Below are positions 9,770 to 21,334 of a stretch of DNA of 64,000 nt, piece by piece (position 1 is the stretch's first letter; the number at the start of each line of letters is the position of its first letter). The notes below the pieces were generated by a model. That model was not told the origin of the DNA, made no database searches, and worked only from the letters and a program-made list of their open reading frames with translations. The position numbers were made by a program, and so were the translations under genes. The stretch is taken from positions 186,001 through 250,000 of the forward strand of contig OZ345368.1 in the NCBI GenBank assembly GCA_977006965.1, given 5' to 3'. This DNA is from Phymatolithon calcareum. Taxonomy: Eukaryota > Rhodophyta > Florideophyceae > Hapalidiales.

Positions 9770-10660
9770 AGAGAGAGTGTGGTTGTTGGCCATAATGGTG
9801 AAAGAGCCCTCTACCACAACTTTCAAGCAATGAAGAACAGTGCGATGGGGAAAATGATGTGCAGGACAATGTCAGTGAGAACCCAAGGGCGTCTCCAACG
9901 AAAGTCACTAGCAGCGGAGTCGAAAACAGCCAGCAAACCGTCGTCGAAGACGGCAAAGGAATCCACCCACCAGCATCGCACAGGGAAGCTGAAGGAAATG
10001 AGGAACAATAATCATAGGAAACCGCATTGAAGTATGAATTTTCAACGTGGGAGGTTCGTCGGAAACACCAGCCATTGTTGAAGCCCTGATGGAACGGCAT
10101 CACATACAGGTATTGGGGCTGTGTGAGACATTCCAAAAAGAAGACACTGCGATAACGGTTAACTATGACCAAATTTGCGCTACAAGACCACAGGGAGGAG
10201 GAGATAGACATCGTGGTGGATTTGCACTCATAACTAGGCCAGGAACACCGACAAAAGTGCTCTTCAAGACAGCGACAAAAGTGTACGAAGCAGTGGTGGC
10301 GAATATCTCAAACCTAACCATGGCCGTTGTGTACATTTCGCCTTTAACCAAACAAGAAGACTACGACACGCGTCTTGCTTACCTCCATTAATACTGCCGT
10401 GGAAAAGCTGTCATCATGGGTGACCTGAACGCGAAACACAGACTTTGGAACCATAAATGAAACCGGGGAGGACCAAGATTGTACCGTGGGCAGCGAGGCA
10501 CAACTTGAGAATAAGGACTGCGAGCAGCTCCACATTCGTGAAAAATCAAGGGAGAAGCAATATCGACATATTTCGTTCCGTATGTTCAGAACGGACCATG
10601 AGATAGTAACACAGAGCACACATCGGTTCGAATGCGATTCTTGAACCACAAAAATGTCGC
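9770..10660 (+). mobile_element. LINE fragment, N-terminal region and AP-endonuclease
   Basis: Plus-strand fragment of another non-LTR element. A short basic open frame (9779-10030) is followed by endonuclease pieces in 10047-10391: FNVGGSSETPAIVEAL, QVLGLCETF, VVYISPLT, then KAVIMGDLNAKHRLWN after a stop. It lacks an RT domain. It resembles the family-A and family-E endonucleases and not the 2A LINE; no 2A motif is seen in its leader. Confidence 0.6.
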
Positions 10661-11031
10661 ACAGGAGAAGGAAAAGTTCATATCAAGAGCAGCAAGGAAA
10701 TGCCCAGAACGAGCTTCTCAATCACCATTATGGGGGATATATGTTGATTTATTTTAAAAGCTCCCAAAGCCTCAATTTGAGTAACAGGGCAGCTTCTCGC
10801 TGTTTTCCATACTCATCTCTCTACTCCCCTTCAAATATCTCCCTAATTCGATTTTCTCTTCCTGTGAGGGCCCGAGTAAGTCTTTTGCATTCATATTCCG
10901 TTTCTTGGTCCATCTTCATAGACCGTAGTATACGTTGCAAAACGATAAGCTCCACCACAGCACCGTCCCAAAGTACTTCGCTAGAATGGATTTTCTCCAC
11001 AAAGGAACTCTGTTGAAAATGACTCTCAGGC

Positions 11032-11190
11032 ATCTCAACCTCGCAGTTCTGTCCCTTACATATAGCACTCCTGTTGGGTCGTTCGGTACGCCGATCGGGA
11101 TTTTAACTGTCCGACCCTCTTCTTCCAACGACCAGACTTTGACTGTTGCTTGTAGGCGTCGCTTTTTTGACACCATACCTTCTTCTTCTT
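11032..11190. repeat. 159-bp direct repeat, left copy
   Basis: Matches 12019-12177 with a single visible difference (acgccg against atgccg). The two copies flank a truncated LINE and belong to the coding region of LINE-C fragment 1, so the simplest reading is a very long target-site duplication. Confidence 0.7.
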
Positions 11191-12018
11191 TTTTTTTTCC
11201 CTTTCAAGTTTATTTAAAAGCCCCACAGACTTCCGAAGATATGGGCAAGGCTTCCTCTGGTGCTACCTACCTTTGTGTAGCTCACAAAACGTCCACTAGA
11301 ATCGCAGACGGGAAAACTCCGGACTCAAAGTAGTCCTATCTCAGTCCTCTACGGGATTGCTGGTGCTTGGACTCGACCACTTTTTGCCTTGCATTCTGCG
11401 GATTAATACAGGCCTTCTTCGTTCTCCATGCGTTCTATGAGTGTCTTGCTAAATAGTAAGAGCTCATCTAGCGCCTTTTCTGTTTCCAGTCGTTTTTCTC
11501 CTTCGAGTTCGTACCCTGCTAGCGTGCGTTCAAGGGTCTCCATATGCTCTCTGGCTCTGGTGCCGAATTCTTCAGTCATACTTGTTGTTGACACCTGTGG
11601 GAATCTTCCACAGGCATACTGCAGCGCGAGTTGTCTGTGCTTCACCTTGGGGAACTTGAGGATTGCTGGCAATTCTCTTGTTTTGTCGTATGGTATCTTT
11701 CTTTTCCGCTTCGATTCTAGGCGGTGTCCTTCCATTTCCAGAAATTTCGATCAAAGTGTTTGCGAAGATTGGTTTGCTTGGATATGCTTTACCGCTTCAC
11801 CGAACGGCTCTCTGGTCTCCATCGCGGCGATATCATTCTTCGTGTACTGCCATTCATGGCTGTTTCTTCTTTCGGGCACTTCCTTTGAATACATACGTTC
11901 TTTCGCCTTGTTCCTTCTCAGCATTTTGAAGGCCAACATTTCTCGTCGATGTGCGGCCGCCTGGATCCGGCATAGGAGACGGAGCCTATCCATTCTTATT
12001 CCCTATTCCCTATTCCCT
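11191..12018 (-). mobile_element. truncated LINE (A/D-like) inserted in LINE-C
   Basis: On the minus strand it starts near 12018 with tandem TATTCCC units. It encodes DRLRLLCRIQAAAHRREMLAFKMLRRNKAKERM and, after a frame change, KRKIPYDKTRELPAILKFPKVKHRQLALQYACGRFP, the C-terminal region also seen in LINE-A (IPYDLPESTPAI...). The 3' end is a T-run at 11191-11198 next to a UTR (11199-11400). The 5' end is truncated. Confidence 0.65.
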
Positions 12019-12177
12019 ATCTCAACCTCGCAGTTCTGTCCCTTACATATAGCACTCCTGTTGGGTCGTTCGGTATGCCGATCGGGATTTTAACTGTCCG
12101 ACCCTCTTCTTCCAACGACCAGACTTTGACTGTTGCTTGTAGGCGTCGCTTTTTTGACACCATACCTTCTTCTTCTT
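12019..12177. repeat. 159-bp direct repeat, right copy
   Basis: Partner of 11032-11190. The host LINE-C reading continues leftwards on the minus strand only if one repeat copy is removed, as expected for a duplication made on insertion. Confidence 0.7.
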
Positions 12178-12308
12178 GTTTCAGAGCATCTTTAAGGTGT
12201 TCCTCTTCCCCGAGATACCTAATGTCCTTTGATACGTCTTCCAGATCATCTTCTTTTCCCTGGTATTCTTCTGAAAGCTCCAGGAACTTCCTCCGTCTTT
12301 TCAAGCTT

Positions 12309-13373
12309 AAGGGGGATATATGTTGATTTATTTTAAAAGCTCCCAAGGCCTCTCTTCAAGAGTAACAGGGCCGCTTTCGCACGATTTTCTAAGCTAACGT
12401 AGTTTGACTATTCAGTATATACTTGATTCGTATTTCTCTCCCAACAAGTGCTCTAGTGAGTCGTTTACATTCATATTCCATTTCAGGACTAATATTGTAT
12501 TAAGATAGAATGCGTTGAAGTGCGACCAGCTCAATCACGGCTGTGACACCAAAGTATGCACCTAGTACTGATTTTCTCCAAAGAGGTGCTCTATTGAATA
12601 TCAGCCGTAGGCATTGCAACCGTGTCGACCTTTCTCTTACGTGAAGAACCACCGGTAGATTGTTCGAATCAGTTGGTATCTCGAACAATCTGCGCTCTTC
12701 TTCCCTTGCCCATAACTCAGTTATTTCTTTTCGTCGCCCTTTCTTTGACACTGAGCCCTCCTCCGCTTTATAGAGAGCTTGCTGCAGATCTTAATATTTC
12801 TTGAGGCACTCTATGTCCTTGGTTGCCTCCTTAATGTCTTCATCTCTCCCATAATACTCGTCTGCCTCATCGATGCGCTTCTTTTGTCTCATTAGACTCG
12901 GAGAAAACCTTTCTGCTTGATGCCTTCTCCTCATGGCTGGTGGTTCTAGTCGGCGCAGAACTCGCATTCTACCATGGCGGTGCTGGGCATATGTCCCAGA
13001 AACATACTTGAAGAATAAACCTTCTGCAGATTCTATCGCTGATTGTAATCGCCTTGTCAGTGGCGTCACGTGGAGTACATCCCGCAGTTTGTGTATGCAC
13101 CCCACTGCATTTCGTACTCTTGATAACGCCATGTTGTCTGTTACGCCTTTGTGGTTCATGTTTATCCTGAGATACGAAAGCCTCCATGCCTGATGAAGAA
13201 CTCGACCAGCAATGTGGAAGGTGTGTTTCGGAAGTCCCTTGTATTTATGGATCTCGCTCTTTCCTGGCTTTGCGTTCCAGCTCATACCATTTTCCTTCGC
13301 CCAGGTCATCGCTACATCAAGCAGCTTCTCTATTCCTTCTCCATCCTCAGATTGCAGCTGGACATCGTCAGCG
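12309..13373 (-). mobile_element. LINE family C, fragment 2
   Basis: The 3' terminus GGGGGATATATG lies at 12309, directly after the end of fragment 1. The minus strand encodes the end of the RT (NGMSWNAKPGKSEI, LSYLRINMNHKGVTDN, RVRNAVGCIHKLRDV) and the C-terminal region (RRKEITELWAREEERRLFEIP, FNRAPLWRKSVLGAYFG). Frames are broken by stops at about 12790 and 12500. The copy is 5'-truncated within the RT. Confidence 0.65.
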
Positions 13374-13753
13374 CTAGATTATCAGAGACGTCACTGGGGA
13401 CCTTGGAGTCCGCTTCCGCGAATGTGTCCAGGCAAACCGTTCAGCCTGGTGCATTCTCGTCATCTTTGGACTGGCGAGACGGCAGAGAAACCGCATCCTC
13501 TCCCTTCGATACTCGGCATATTTTCCGAAAACGTATCTGTAAAAAACAGCTTCTGCTGCTTCAATTGCCGGTAGTAGTCGTTTCTTGATCGGGTCAGGTA
13601 AATGGCATACGCCCATTTGGGGAGAATCATCGACTTAAAAATCCTGATGCGCGTGGTTGGTTGGAGTCCTCTGACTTTCAAGCCAATTTGGCGGAATTTG
13701 TGTATGCATCCCATCGCATTCCGAACTCTTGAGATTATTTTATAGAAGAACAC
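13374..13753 (-). mobile_element. LINE family C, fragment 3
   Basis: The minus strand encodes RVRNAMGCIHKFRQIG, ILPKWAYAIYLT and, in a shifted frame, PAIEAAEAVFYRYVFGKYAEYRRERMRF, the region between RT and C-terminus of family C. Both ends are truncated and no terminal motif is kept. Confidence 0.55.
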
Positions 13754-14154
13754 GGGACGACATGGGATCGGATGGGATAGGGTTGGTGTGAGTTTGTTTG
13801 TGTGGTTGCTGAGCTTGCTGAAGCGGTTCTCAGAAAGTGTGACGAGTGTTGGAATAAGGCATAGGGAGTAGGAAATAATAAGTATAGATTAGGGGTGCAG
13901 AATCGAGCGGATTCCTTCTGTGCAGTAATTAGGTTGACACAGTGTAGGGGATCAAATTTTGATGGCAGAAATTGATGCCCTACCTCAGGAAGACGACATG
14001 ATGAAAGTGGAGTAGAGGACAAGGAGGAATTGAACGGAACGGAATGGTTTGTTGACCTAAAACGGAAAGTGATAATATCATAATGAGATGAGAGGAAATA
14101 ATATGATTCATGTGGTGGTCCTTTCCTTTCCTCTTTCATACTGAAGATGAGATG
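13754..14154. other. non-coding stretch, nothing recognised
   Basis: No protein family, RNA gene or repeat was identified here. Confidence 0.4.
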
Positions 14155-14156
14155 TA

Positions 14157-14563
14157 CAGTCAGACCTCGATAAATGGAACCTCTTTTTTAGAATAACCTC
14201 GGTTATCAGTATAATCGGGTGCTCCGCGAATACCGAATCCGCCTAAATTTAACGAAAATTAAAGGATTCTAGAAAATTTGATAGGGGGATTTTGGTCACG
14301 GTGCACACCGTAAATTTTGTTATAATTTTCTTTAGCGTACACGGAGCATATCCTCACTCGTAGAATAGTGTAATTACTTTTCATGTTTCTCCTGCCATTG
14401 GCATACAGTACAGTACAGTCAAAGTTGACACAGTGGCGAAAAGCTACTGTTCGGCACACGTGTGATCCAAAACTTATGATTCAAAATTCGACTTGATAAT
14501 AACCTCTACTTTGAGAATATTGGACCATTCCACATTGCCCATCCATTTATCGAGGCCTGACTG
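14157..14563. mobile_element. pogo/Tigger-like MITE
   Basis: A 407-bp element flanked by TA on both sides (14155-14156 and 14564-14565). The left end reads CAGTCAGACCTCGATAAATG; the right end, reversed, reads CAGTCAGGCCTCGATAAATG. A terminal inverted repeat starting CAGT with CCTCGATAA, and a TA target, is the signature of pogo/Tigger/Fot-type Tc1-mariner elements. There is no transposase ORF, so it is a non-autonomous derivative. Confidence 0.85.
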
Positions 14564-14565
14564 TA

Positions 14566-15879
14566 GAAGGGAGAGAACGTATGGAATGACGGACGGACGG
14601 GACAGTAATTGTGAGAGATGCGGCGCATTGGTGCTTATGCTGTACGATACTGTAGGTGCGATGATTTACTGTACACGTCAGTGTATTTGAGGAGCGCAAA
14701 TTGCTGTGGATTGCTCGGTACTGTCAGTTCGGAACCTTAGTTTTTTGATTGCTCGTGCCGGGCGTCTGGGAGGCGGTGAAATAACCAGTGCGTCCAAAGA
14801 AGACAGTGCTTCGCTCTTTTCGTTTCATGAAGGACGTACCATCCAGTAACGAATGCAGATAAAAAAGAAATAAATACAGTCGCGCTGGGAGTACGCAATG
14901 CGCTTAACACCGTGGACTCAAACTATACATGATGCCGTCAATGAACTAGAGCAATCGTTCGTTAGCCCATAGTCGGGACAAGTGGCTTGAGGATAGAACG
15001 AAAGATTCTCCTCGTGTCCCGGATCCAAGCTGCGAGACAATGACGAGAAATTTTAGGATTTAAAATTGTAAGACTGACGAAGGCGAGAGAACGGACCTCT
15101 CTCGATGAACCGCTTGATGAAAGAATCATGTAAGAGTGGCGCTATAAAAGGCGTTTTATCACTGCAATCGAGAGCAGGGAAACGTTTCTAGAACCGCCAA
15201 GAAACATACAAAAAAACGTGTAGAACCGGTCATGCCAGGGGCCGCCATGGGAATGGCCGGATATGCTTGGTCCAGCAATGACAGCTCAGATGTGTGGAGT
15301 TAAATGAAGTGGTTTACTTGGTCGTTGATCGATTTCGATAGTCCATCGTAGACACTCTATGGTAGACAGTCGATGGATGATGCTTGTTGGACGATGATCG
15401 ATGAGCCTAAGTGCTAAACAGATGCAACACACTAGATTGAAGATGACCCACCATGGACAGGTAAGCGGACACCCATAGGGGGAGGTCAAAAAGCTTACGA
15501 AACTAATACGGCCCACGTTAAGCGACGGAGAATGTAAAGGCTACTGGCCGGTAAATCTTGAGGCGACAAGGAAAGAAAAAGGCAACAATGATGAAATAAG
15601 AACTCGAGGCTCGTTCACGCGCAGTCCGCGTGTGAGGAGCTCAAGGTAAGTTAGAGAATGAGAACGGTGGTGAGGCTGGAGCTTGCTTGTTTGTGGACGC
15701 ATTGTTCGCACATGAAATGCTCCTGCGACAAAGCCGAGATGAAGGCACGAATTCATGGTAGCGACAAACGGGGGAACAGGAAGAGTCTTCTCGTCCAGCT
15801 TGCACAACAAGCAACATGGATGGGCCTGAGACTTCTGCGGACCAATTCTAACAATATTTCGCCAAATTATTGAGTACCG
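14566..15879. other. non-coding stretch, nothing recognised
   Basis: Only short chance open frames. No known motif or repeat was recognised on either strand. Confidence 0.4.
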
Positions 15880-16180
15880 CGATCTACAAAGCCGGTCTAC
15901 AGAAACACTTCAGTCTAAATTTTTAACAAAGGAAGGAGTCCTTCTTGAATCGAAGAGAGAAAGAAAGATTCCGTATGGCTGAACAAGAGAATTTCCAGCA
16001 ATCTTCAAGCTCCAGAAGGCGAACCAAAGGAAACTCGCTGTCCAGTACATCTGTGGTAGATTCTTACATGTGTCCACAACTAGAATAGCCGAAAAATTCG
16101 AAAACAGAGACAGACAACATATCGCGACTCAGGAACGTATGCTTTTAAGATACTGAGTTGAAGGTCGGATGCAGTGCTTG
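15880..16180 (+). mobile_element. LINE A/D-like C-terminal fragment
   Basis: With two frame changes the plus strand encodes ESKRERKIPY, PAIFKLQKANQRKLAVQYICGRFLHVSTTRIAEKF in pieces, matching the C-terminal region of the LINE at 11191-12018. Heavily decayed. Confidence 0.5.
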
Positions 16181-16429
16181 GTACTTTCTATCTTTCTCTA
16201 TTACGGAAAGATCGCTTACGCAAAATTTAGACTTCTAAAGCTGTTTGAAACAGCTCAGAAACTAAAGTACGTCTCGCGGTTTCTCACGGCATAAGTCCTC
16301 TACAGACTTTATGCTCATTCGTCCACTAAACGTGCATGTAGAGGCAGAGCGTACATCACAGCGTAGTAATAGATGTTCAACAATTTCGTGACACAGCCGT
16401 TATTAAATATCTTGCTTACTGGATCGAGC

Positions 16430-17480
16430 GCCATTGCATCCAAGTTGTCCCAGTTGTGAAAAACGGGCACCAGGGCGTACAATCCCTAATCAGCTAGTGT
16501 AAGATCACTTCAGCTCGTCTGTGCGATATCGGAAAGCGGTCGAGAAGTGTCGGGATGGCGATGGACTTCTGCTTGTGCGGCGAACTGTCTGTTGCTCTCT
16601 TTGTTAGAGGGAGCAATAGACTCAGTTTTTGTAGCGATGTGGATACTCTAACGTGCCGCTAATAGGGCTGGCGACGCTTACGCCACTCGAGACAAGTGGC
16701 GCTCGACTGAAGAGGCAGGGAAGGTGTCCCAGGAACACGAATCTCGGGATGATCGTTTGAGTGTTCTTTGCTAAGTCCAAAGTTTGAAACATGGTGTAGT
16801 GATAGATTTCGCCGCCTCGAGTGTCAGCGGAACTCTCTGATGGTGCACTAGACTTCGAAAATGTCTTCCCCCTCATGATAGCTCATCAGCAGCATCCTTC
16901 TCGAATTCCGCAGTGACTCGGTATCCAAGTGCCTTCGATGGAAGTCTCCTGGACTAGTTCTTCCATAAGGCACCGAAGTTTCCCCGTCATTTTCCTGTAC
17001 ATCCGTGGTTGGCCGTTAATAGCGTCGATGGAGCTCTTGCTCTCCGTCGACCAATGTATAGTACTTCACGGCGCAAGGTGGCGTTTTGTGACATTTTGAA
17101 ACGCTTGAACCGCGGCAAAGGCTTACGAGGTACCAACAGCACTTACAGTTCGCGAATGTTCCAGCACAGTTTCATTGCCGCTCAGCAGCAATATCATTGC
17201 GGCCCCCGTATTGATAGCGACGTTTCAGTTCATATCGGGGATATCTCCATCCCCATCACAAAGAATTCCACGCTGCTCAGAGGGCGAAGGGCTCGAGGTA
17301 TGCGCACGTTTGTCCAAGTCGTCATATGCAAGGAGGACATCCGGGTACTGTCCCCATGTTGGGGTGCGTCGAATATCTTCAGAGTTGCAGTGTACCAACC
17401 TGCACTGAGACCCGCTCGTCGTTTTGAAGATTACGTATCTCTGCGCAGCGTATTCGCTGCCGTCGGTCCATACTTCTAGC
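16430..17480 (-). pseudogene. second, decayed copy of the 2A LINE: RNase H and downstream region
   Basis: Read on the minus strand from 17480: VWTDGSEYAAQRYV, then GWYTATLK, then after a frameshift PDVLLAYDDLDKRAH, EQRGILCDGDGDIPDMN, AFAAVQAF, STESKSSIDAINGQPRM, IEGTWIPSHCGI, and finally TLLDRFPISHRRAEVIL near 16500. Each piece has its counterpart in the same order in the copy at 8600-9480. It preserves the extra segment between TDGS and the next RNase H strand. Stops and frameshifts throughout. Confidence 0.7.
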
Positions 17481-17715
17481 TCCGCTGGGTTCGTTATGCG
17501 ACATTCAAGAGAGTCTCCGTCGCTAGTTCTTTTCCCCAGTATTCGTCTTCTAGCGAGATAGGGGTTATGAAGTGAGAGAACCTATTCTTCTAACAATCCC
17601 TCGCAATCGGTGGCTAGAAGCTCTCGTGTGGTGGTGCCAGGAGTCCTTTCTCAGTTAGTTGATGGGAGTCTGTCTCTCCCCAGGATTCCACTTGACTTTT
17701 TGCTTTTATTGCGCG

Positions 17716-18130
17716 AGAGGGGGATATTTGATGATTTCATTTTGAGAGCTCCCAAAGACTCACCTTGGAGTACCGGATTCTCTAAGCTAAAGTCTTCTGG
17801 CTCCACAAAACGTTCTTGATTCGTAATTCTCTTCGAACAAGAGCTCCTGTGAGTCTCTTGCATTCAAACTCGATTTCTGTACTCATCTTCGACGACGCTA
17901 GAGTACGTTGTAAGGCGACAAGGGTGATCACCTTGGTATTCCAACAGCTGGCACCCAATACTGATTTTCTCCAAATGGTTGCTCGATTGAATGTCAAGCT
18001 TAGGCAACTTAGACGTGTTGTTCTCTCTCCTATGTAAAGTATCCCTGGTAGCTTGCCGTCAGTTGGAATCTTCATTGATCTGCCTTAATCTTCCTTTTCC
18101 CATACCTTAATTGTTTCTTCTCTACTCCTC
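17716..18130 (-). mobile_element. LINE family C, fragment 4
   Basis: The 3' terminus GGGGGATATTTGATGATTT lies at 17716. The minus strand encodes KIPTDGKLPGILYIGERTTRLSCL, FNRATIWRKSVLGA and STEIEFECKRLTGALV, the C-terminal region of family C. It lies between the RNase H and thumb parts of the decayed 2A LINE, so it probably inserted into that copy. Confidence 0.6.
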
Positions 18131-18149
18131 TTCTTAGTGATTTCCCGAG

Positions 18150-18560
18150 AGTTCTTTGTGCTTGTGGCCGGTGAATTCGGAAGTATTCAAAACGCTTTTT
18201 CGATCACCATGGGCGCTTCCAGGTCGCCGACTGTTTCAAGATCCGTCGCGCCAGGTAATGACAGAAGTTTTGATACCTTTTCGGCTTTCAACCAACCAAT
18301 CGAAACTAACAGAGACTTGTTCCCCGTCACTTCCCCTTGATTGATGTGGGAATGGGACGAATGGACGGCGTATTCTAAAGAATTGCAAAGTGCCGCTGGT
18401 TCGCAGTAGTTCTTTCGGAATGAATGCAACACCTTGGACTCATCGCCGAGCTTTGTACCGCTCTGAGCACGCGATAACCGAGGTTTTGACTTATTAGACG
18501 AGATCACAAAGGCCCCTAATTCTCCACTTGTAATGCCGGAGCGCCAAGCGTCAGAGAGAG
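18150..18560 (-). pseudogene. decayed 2A LINE: RT thumb region
   Basis: The minus-strand frame 18507-18187 encodes SFRKNYCEPAALCNSLEYAVHSSHSHI, VGDLEAPMVIEKAF and neighbours. These align with FRKSYCEPVVLYGASSYAVHGFDSHI and IGEMDATLVMEKAL of the copy at 8080-8330. Same orientation and order as the RNase H remains at 16430-17480. Confidence 0.65.
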
Positions 18561-18569
18561 GATGCGAGC

Positions 18570-18955
18570 GTCATCCCAGCTCTGCTTTAGCCGAAATATC
18601 TGAGGTAGCAATTCTGAGGAAACGACCAGAACTGCCTCTACCTTTCACAGAGATCGTCGCCGCGTACACTCCAACTTAGAGAATGTTCTCCGTGACGGAA
18701 CAAGGTAAAATCGCCGAGCTAGAGACCATTGCGCAAGAACACATTCCTCCAGATTTCTATACAGCGATGAATATCTGAACCAGCTCAAAGAGCTACACTA
18801 CAATGTAGTGGACGAACTCCCTAGAAGGACCGTCCTTGGAATATCGAAGTCTACTCTTTCCCTCCAGGGTAATGGCGTTACAGCTAAAGGACTGACGATA
18901 ACAAAATGCATACCCATCTATAAGACCTAATCCAATGTCGATGGGAATACGCACT
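18570..18955. other. non-coding stretch, nothing recognised
   Basis: No recognisable coding or structural signal between two LINE remnants. Confidence 0.35.
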
Positions 18956-19350
18956 GCACCTAATGCCGTTGTTGAACCTGGCACCGATCTCCAAACGTCT
19001 GTTATCGGCAATCGAAGGAGCAGAAGGTCTTTCCTTCAGATATGCTTTCGGAAAATATGCCGAACATCGAAGGGAGCGAATGCGAGTGCTCTGTCGACTC
19101 GCTAGCCCACATATGAGGAGAGCTTACCGGGCTGAAAGGTTCGCATTAAGCCTGGTAAGACGGATGAAGTACCTTGAGCTCGCAGAAGAATACCAAGGAA
19201 GAGAAGAAGATCTAGAAGATGTATAAAAGGATATTGGGCATCTTAGAGAAGAGAAGCACCTCAACGAAGCTCTAAAACAAGCAGAAGAAGGTGTGGTATC
19301 AAATACAGGACGCATACGGGAAGCAGCAAAAATATGGACGTTCGAAGAAG
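18956..19350 (+). mobile_element. LINE family C, fragment 5 (plus orientation)
   Basis: The plus strand encodes PISKRLLSAIEGAEGLSFRYAFGKYAEHRRERMRVLCRLASPHMRR, EEYQGREEDLEDV, and after a stop HLREEKHLNEALKQAEEG and KIWTFEEEG in pieces. It ends abruptly at 19350 where the 3' end of the oppositely oriented fragment 6 begins, inside the same family-C coding sequence. Confidence 0.6.
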
Positions 19351-20587
19351 AGGGGGATATATCTCGATTTATTTTAAAAGCACTCAAGACCTCACTGTGA
19401 GTAATGGGGTATGTTCTCAATTACTTCTAACTTACCGCATTCTATTTTCCTAACATTTCCTTGATTCACGTGAGAGTTCGAGCTAGTCTTTTGCATTTAT
19501 ATGCAGTCTCCTTGTCCATCATCTTAGACCCGAGTATGCGTTGAAGTGCAATAAGCTCAATTTCAGCACCGGGTCCGAAATACTAACCAAGGATTGATTT
19601 CTTCCACAACGGAGCTCTGTTAAAAATCAATCTTAGGCATCTTAGCCTTGCCGTCCTGTCCCTTATTTGTAACGCTCCTGGAAACTTCTTAGGCTTGTTT
19701 ATCGGGATTTTCACTAAGCGATACTCTTCGCATTTTTGCCACACTTGGATTGCATCTTCTAATCGCCGATTCTTTTGACAATTAACCTTCTTCTGCTTGT
19801 TTCAATGCTTTGCTGAGGTGCTCCTCATTTCTGAGATAGTTAATGTTCTTCGATAATTCTGCCATATACTCCTGCCTTCCTCGGAATTCTTCTGTCTGTT
19901 CCAGGTACGTGTTTCGTTTTAACAGGCTTAAAGCAAACCTTTCCGTTTGGTGACTCCTCCTCACCTCCGGACTATCAAGCCGACAGAGCTCTCTTATTTA
20001 TTTTTTCGATGCTCCGCACATTTCCCGAAGATAAACTTGTAAAAAAGACCTTCTGCTGCCTCAATTGCTGATAGAAACCGCTTCGTCATTGGAGTCAGAT
20101 GACTCGCATACTCCCATTTGGCGAGAATCAACAACTTAAAAATCCTGATGCATACTTCAGGGTCGAAGCCAATGATATTAGCGCCACTCTGCTTAAGTTT
20201 GTGGATGCATCCAACCGCATTCCGCACTCTCGACATTGCTGTATCGTCTGTAACTCCAGTGTTCATAATAATGCCTTGGTAAGAAAGTCTCCACGCTTCG
20301 TATAGCTCTATTCTGGCAAGCATGAACTTTTGCTTAGGTAACCCATTGTACTTAAGCACTTCGCTCTTTCCTGGCCTTCTGTTCCATGTCATAGAATTTT
20401 CGTCTCCCCACTCCGTAGGTATGTCCAGTAGCCTTAGCATCCCTTTCGCATTCTTGGCCTGTAGAAGCACATCGTCCGCAAATAACTGAACTGCTACTCG
20501 GAGACAATTCCTGTAACTTTTCCAGCGGCTTCGGCAAACTTATCCATGAATATGTTATAAAGGCACGGGCTTAATGGGGACCCTTGA
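19351..20587 (-). mobile_element. LINE family C, fragment 6
   Basis: The 3' terminus GGGGATATATCTCGATTTAT lies at 19351. The minus strand encodes, from 20587 down, RQGSPLSPCLYNIFMDKFAE (RT B motif), MLLQAKNAKGMLRLLDIPTEW, SMTWNRRPGKSEVLKYNGLPKQKF, RVRNAVGCIHKLKQSG and the C-terminal region ending near 19780, with stops. The right end abuts fragment 7 in the opposite orientation. Confidence 0.6.
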
Positions 20588-20980
20588 CGGACAGTTAAAA
20601 TCCCGGTCGACAAGCCGAATGAACTGCCAAGACTGTTACGTATAAGGGACAGAACTGCGCGGTTGACATGCCTGAGATTTCTTTTCAGCAGAGCTCCTTT
20701 GTGGAGAATATCATTTTTAGCGACGTACTTTGGGCCTGGTGCTGTGGTTGAGCTCGTTGAGATCCAACGCAGACTACGGTGCATGAAGATGGACCAAGAA
20801 ACAGAATATGAATGCTAAAGACTCACTCGAGCCCTCCCAGGGAGGGAAACTCGGAAGAAGAAGATATTAGGAGACTCGCAGAGAGATGAATGTGGAAGAA
20901 AACGAGAAGCTTCCCTGTTAATCAAATTGAGGTTTTGGGAGCTTTTAAAATAAATCAACATATAACCCCCCTCCATTCAA
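20588..20980 (+). mobile_element. LINE family C, fragment 7 (plus orientation)
   Basis: The plus strand encodes the C-terminal region (FFSRAPLW..., MKMDQETEYEC) with frame breaks. It ends with GGGAGCTTTTAAAATAAATC and a C-run near 20975, the family-C 3' terminus in plus orientation. Confidence 0.55.
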
Positions 20981-21334
20981 GCGCATGTGGACCAGGTAGA
21001 AGGACTGTATTACTTCCTTACATTTGACCACTTTGCTAAGCGGAGTAATGATCGAATGTGAACGCTGTGAAGAATCACACCACCAGAGCTGAGACACAAG
21101 CAGGGGTAGTGCCAATTCCATTGCTCGACATTGCTGTTTGTCGCGCAATTAAACAATTGAATTGCTCACTACGGTTAGTCAGCAATTCGGATTGCAATTT
21201 GAATACTTCCCGAAATAGTCAAGTTCATCGTCTTCATCACGTACTTGGCCCATAGGGCTTACAGCGATCAAAGGGGCGACTGGTTCTTCTTCTTCGACAA
21301 CTGCTCCATTGGAAATCAGTTTCACTTTTCGGCC

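Larger units (their letters stand above)
10733..12308 (-). mobile_element. LINE family C, fragment 1, interrupted by a LINE insertion
   Basis: The 3' end starts with GGGGGATATATGTTGATTT on the plus strand, a terminus shared with copies at 12309, 17716 and 19351. The minus strand encodes the C-terminal region (KVWSLEEEGRTVKIPIG, TARLRCLRVIFNRVPLWRKS, MKMDQETEYECKRLTRAL). It is split by a LINE piece at 11191-12018, flanked by two copies of the same 159-bp stretch (11032-11190 and 12019-12177). Confidence 0.65.

Noticed and set aside
17009-17479. 156-codon plus-strand frame as a gene
   Set aside because: It is antisense to decayed RNase H of the minus-strand 2A LINE copy.
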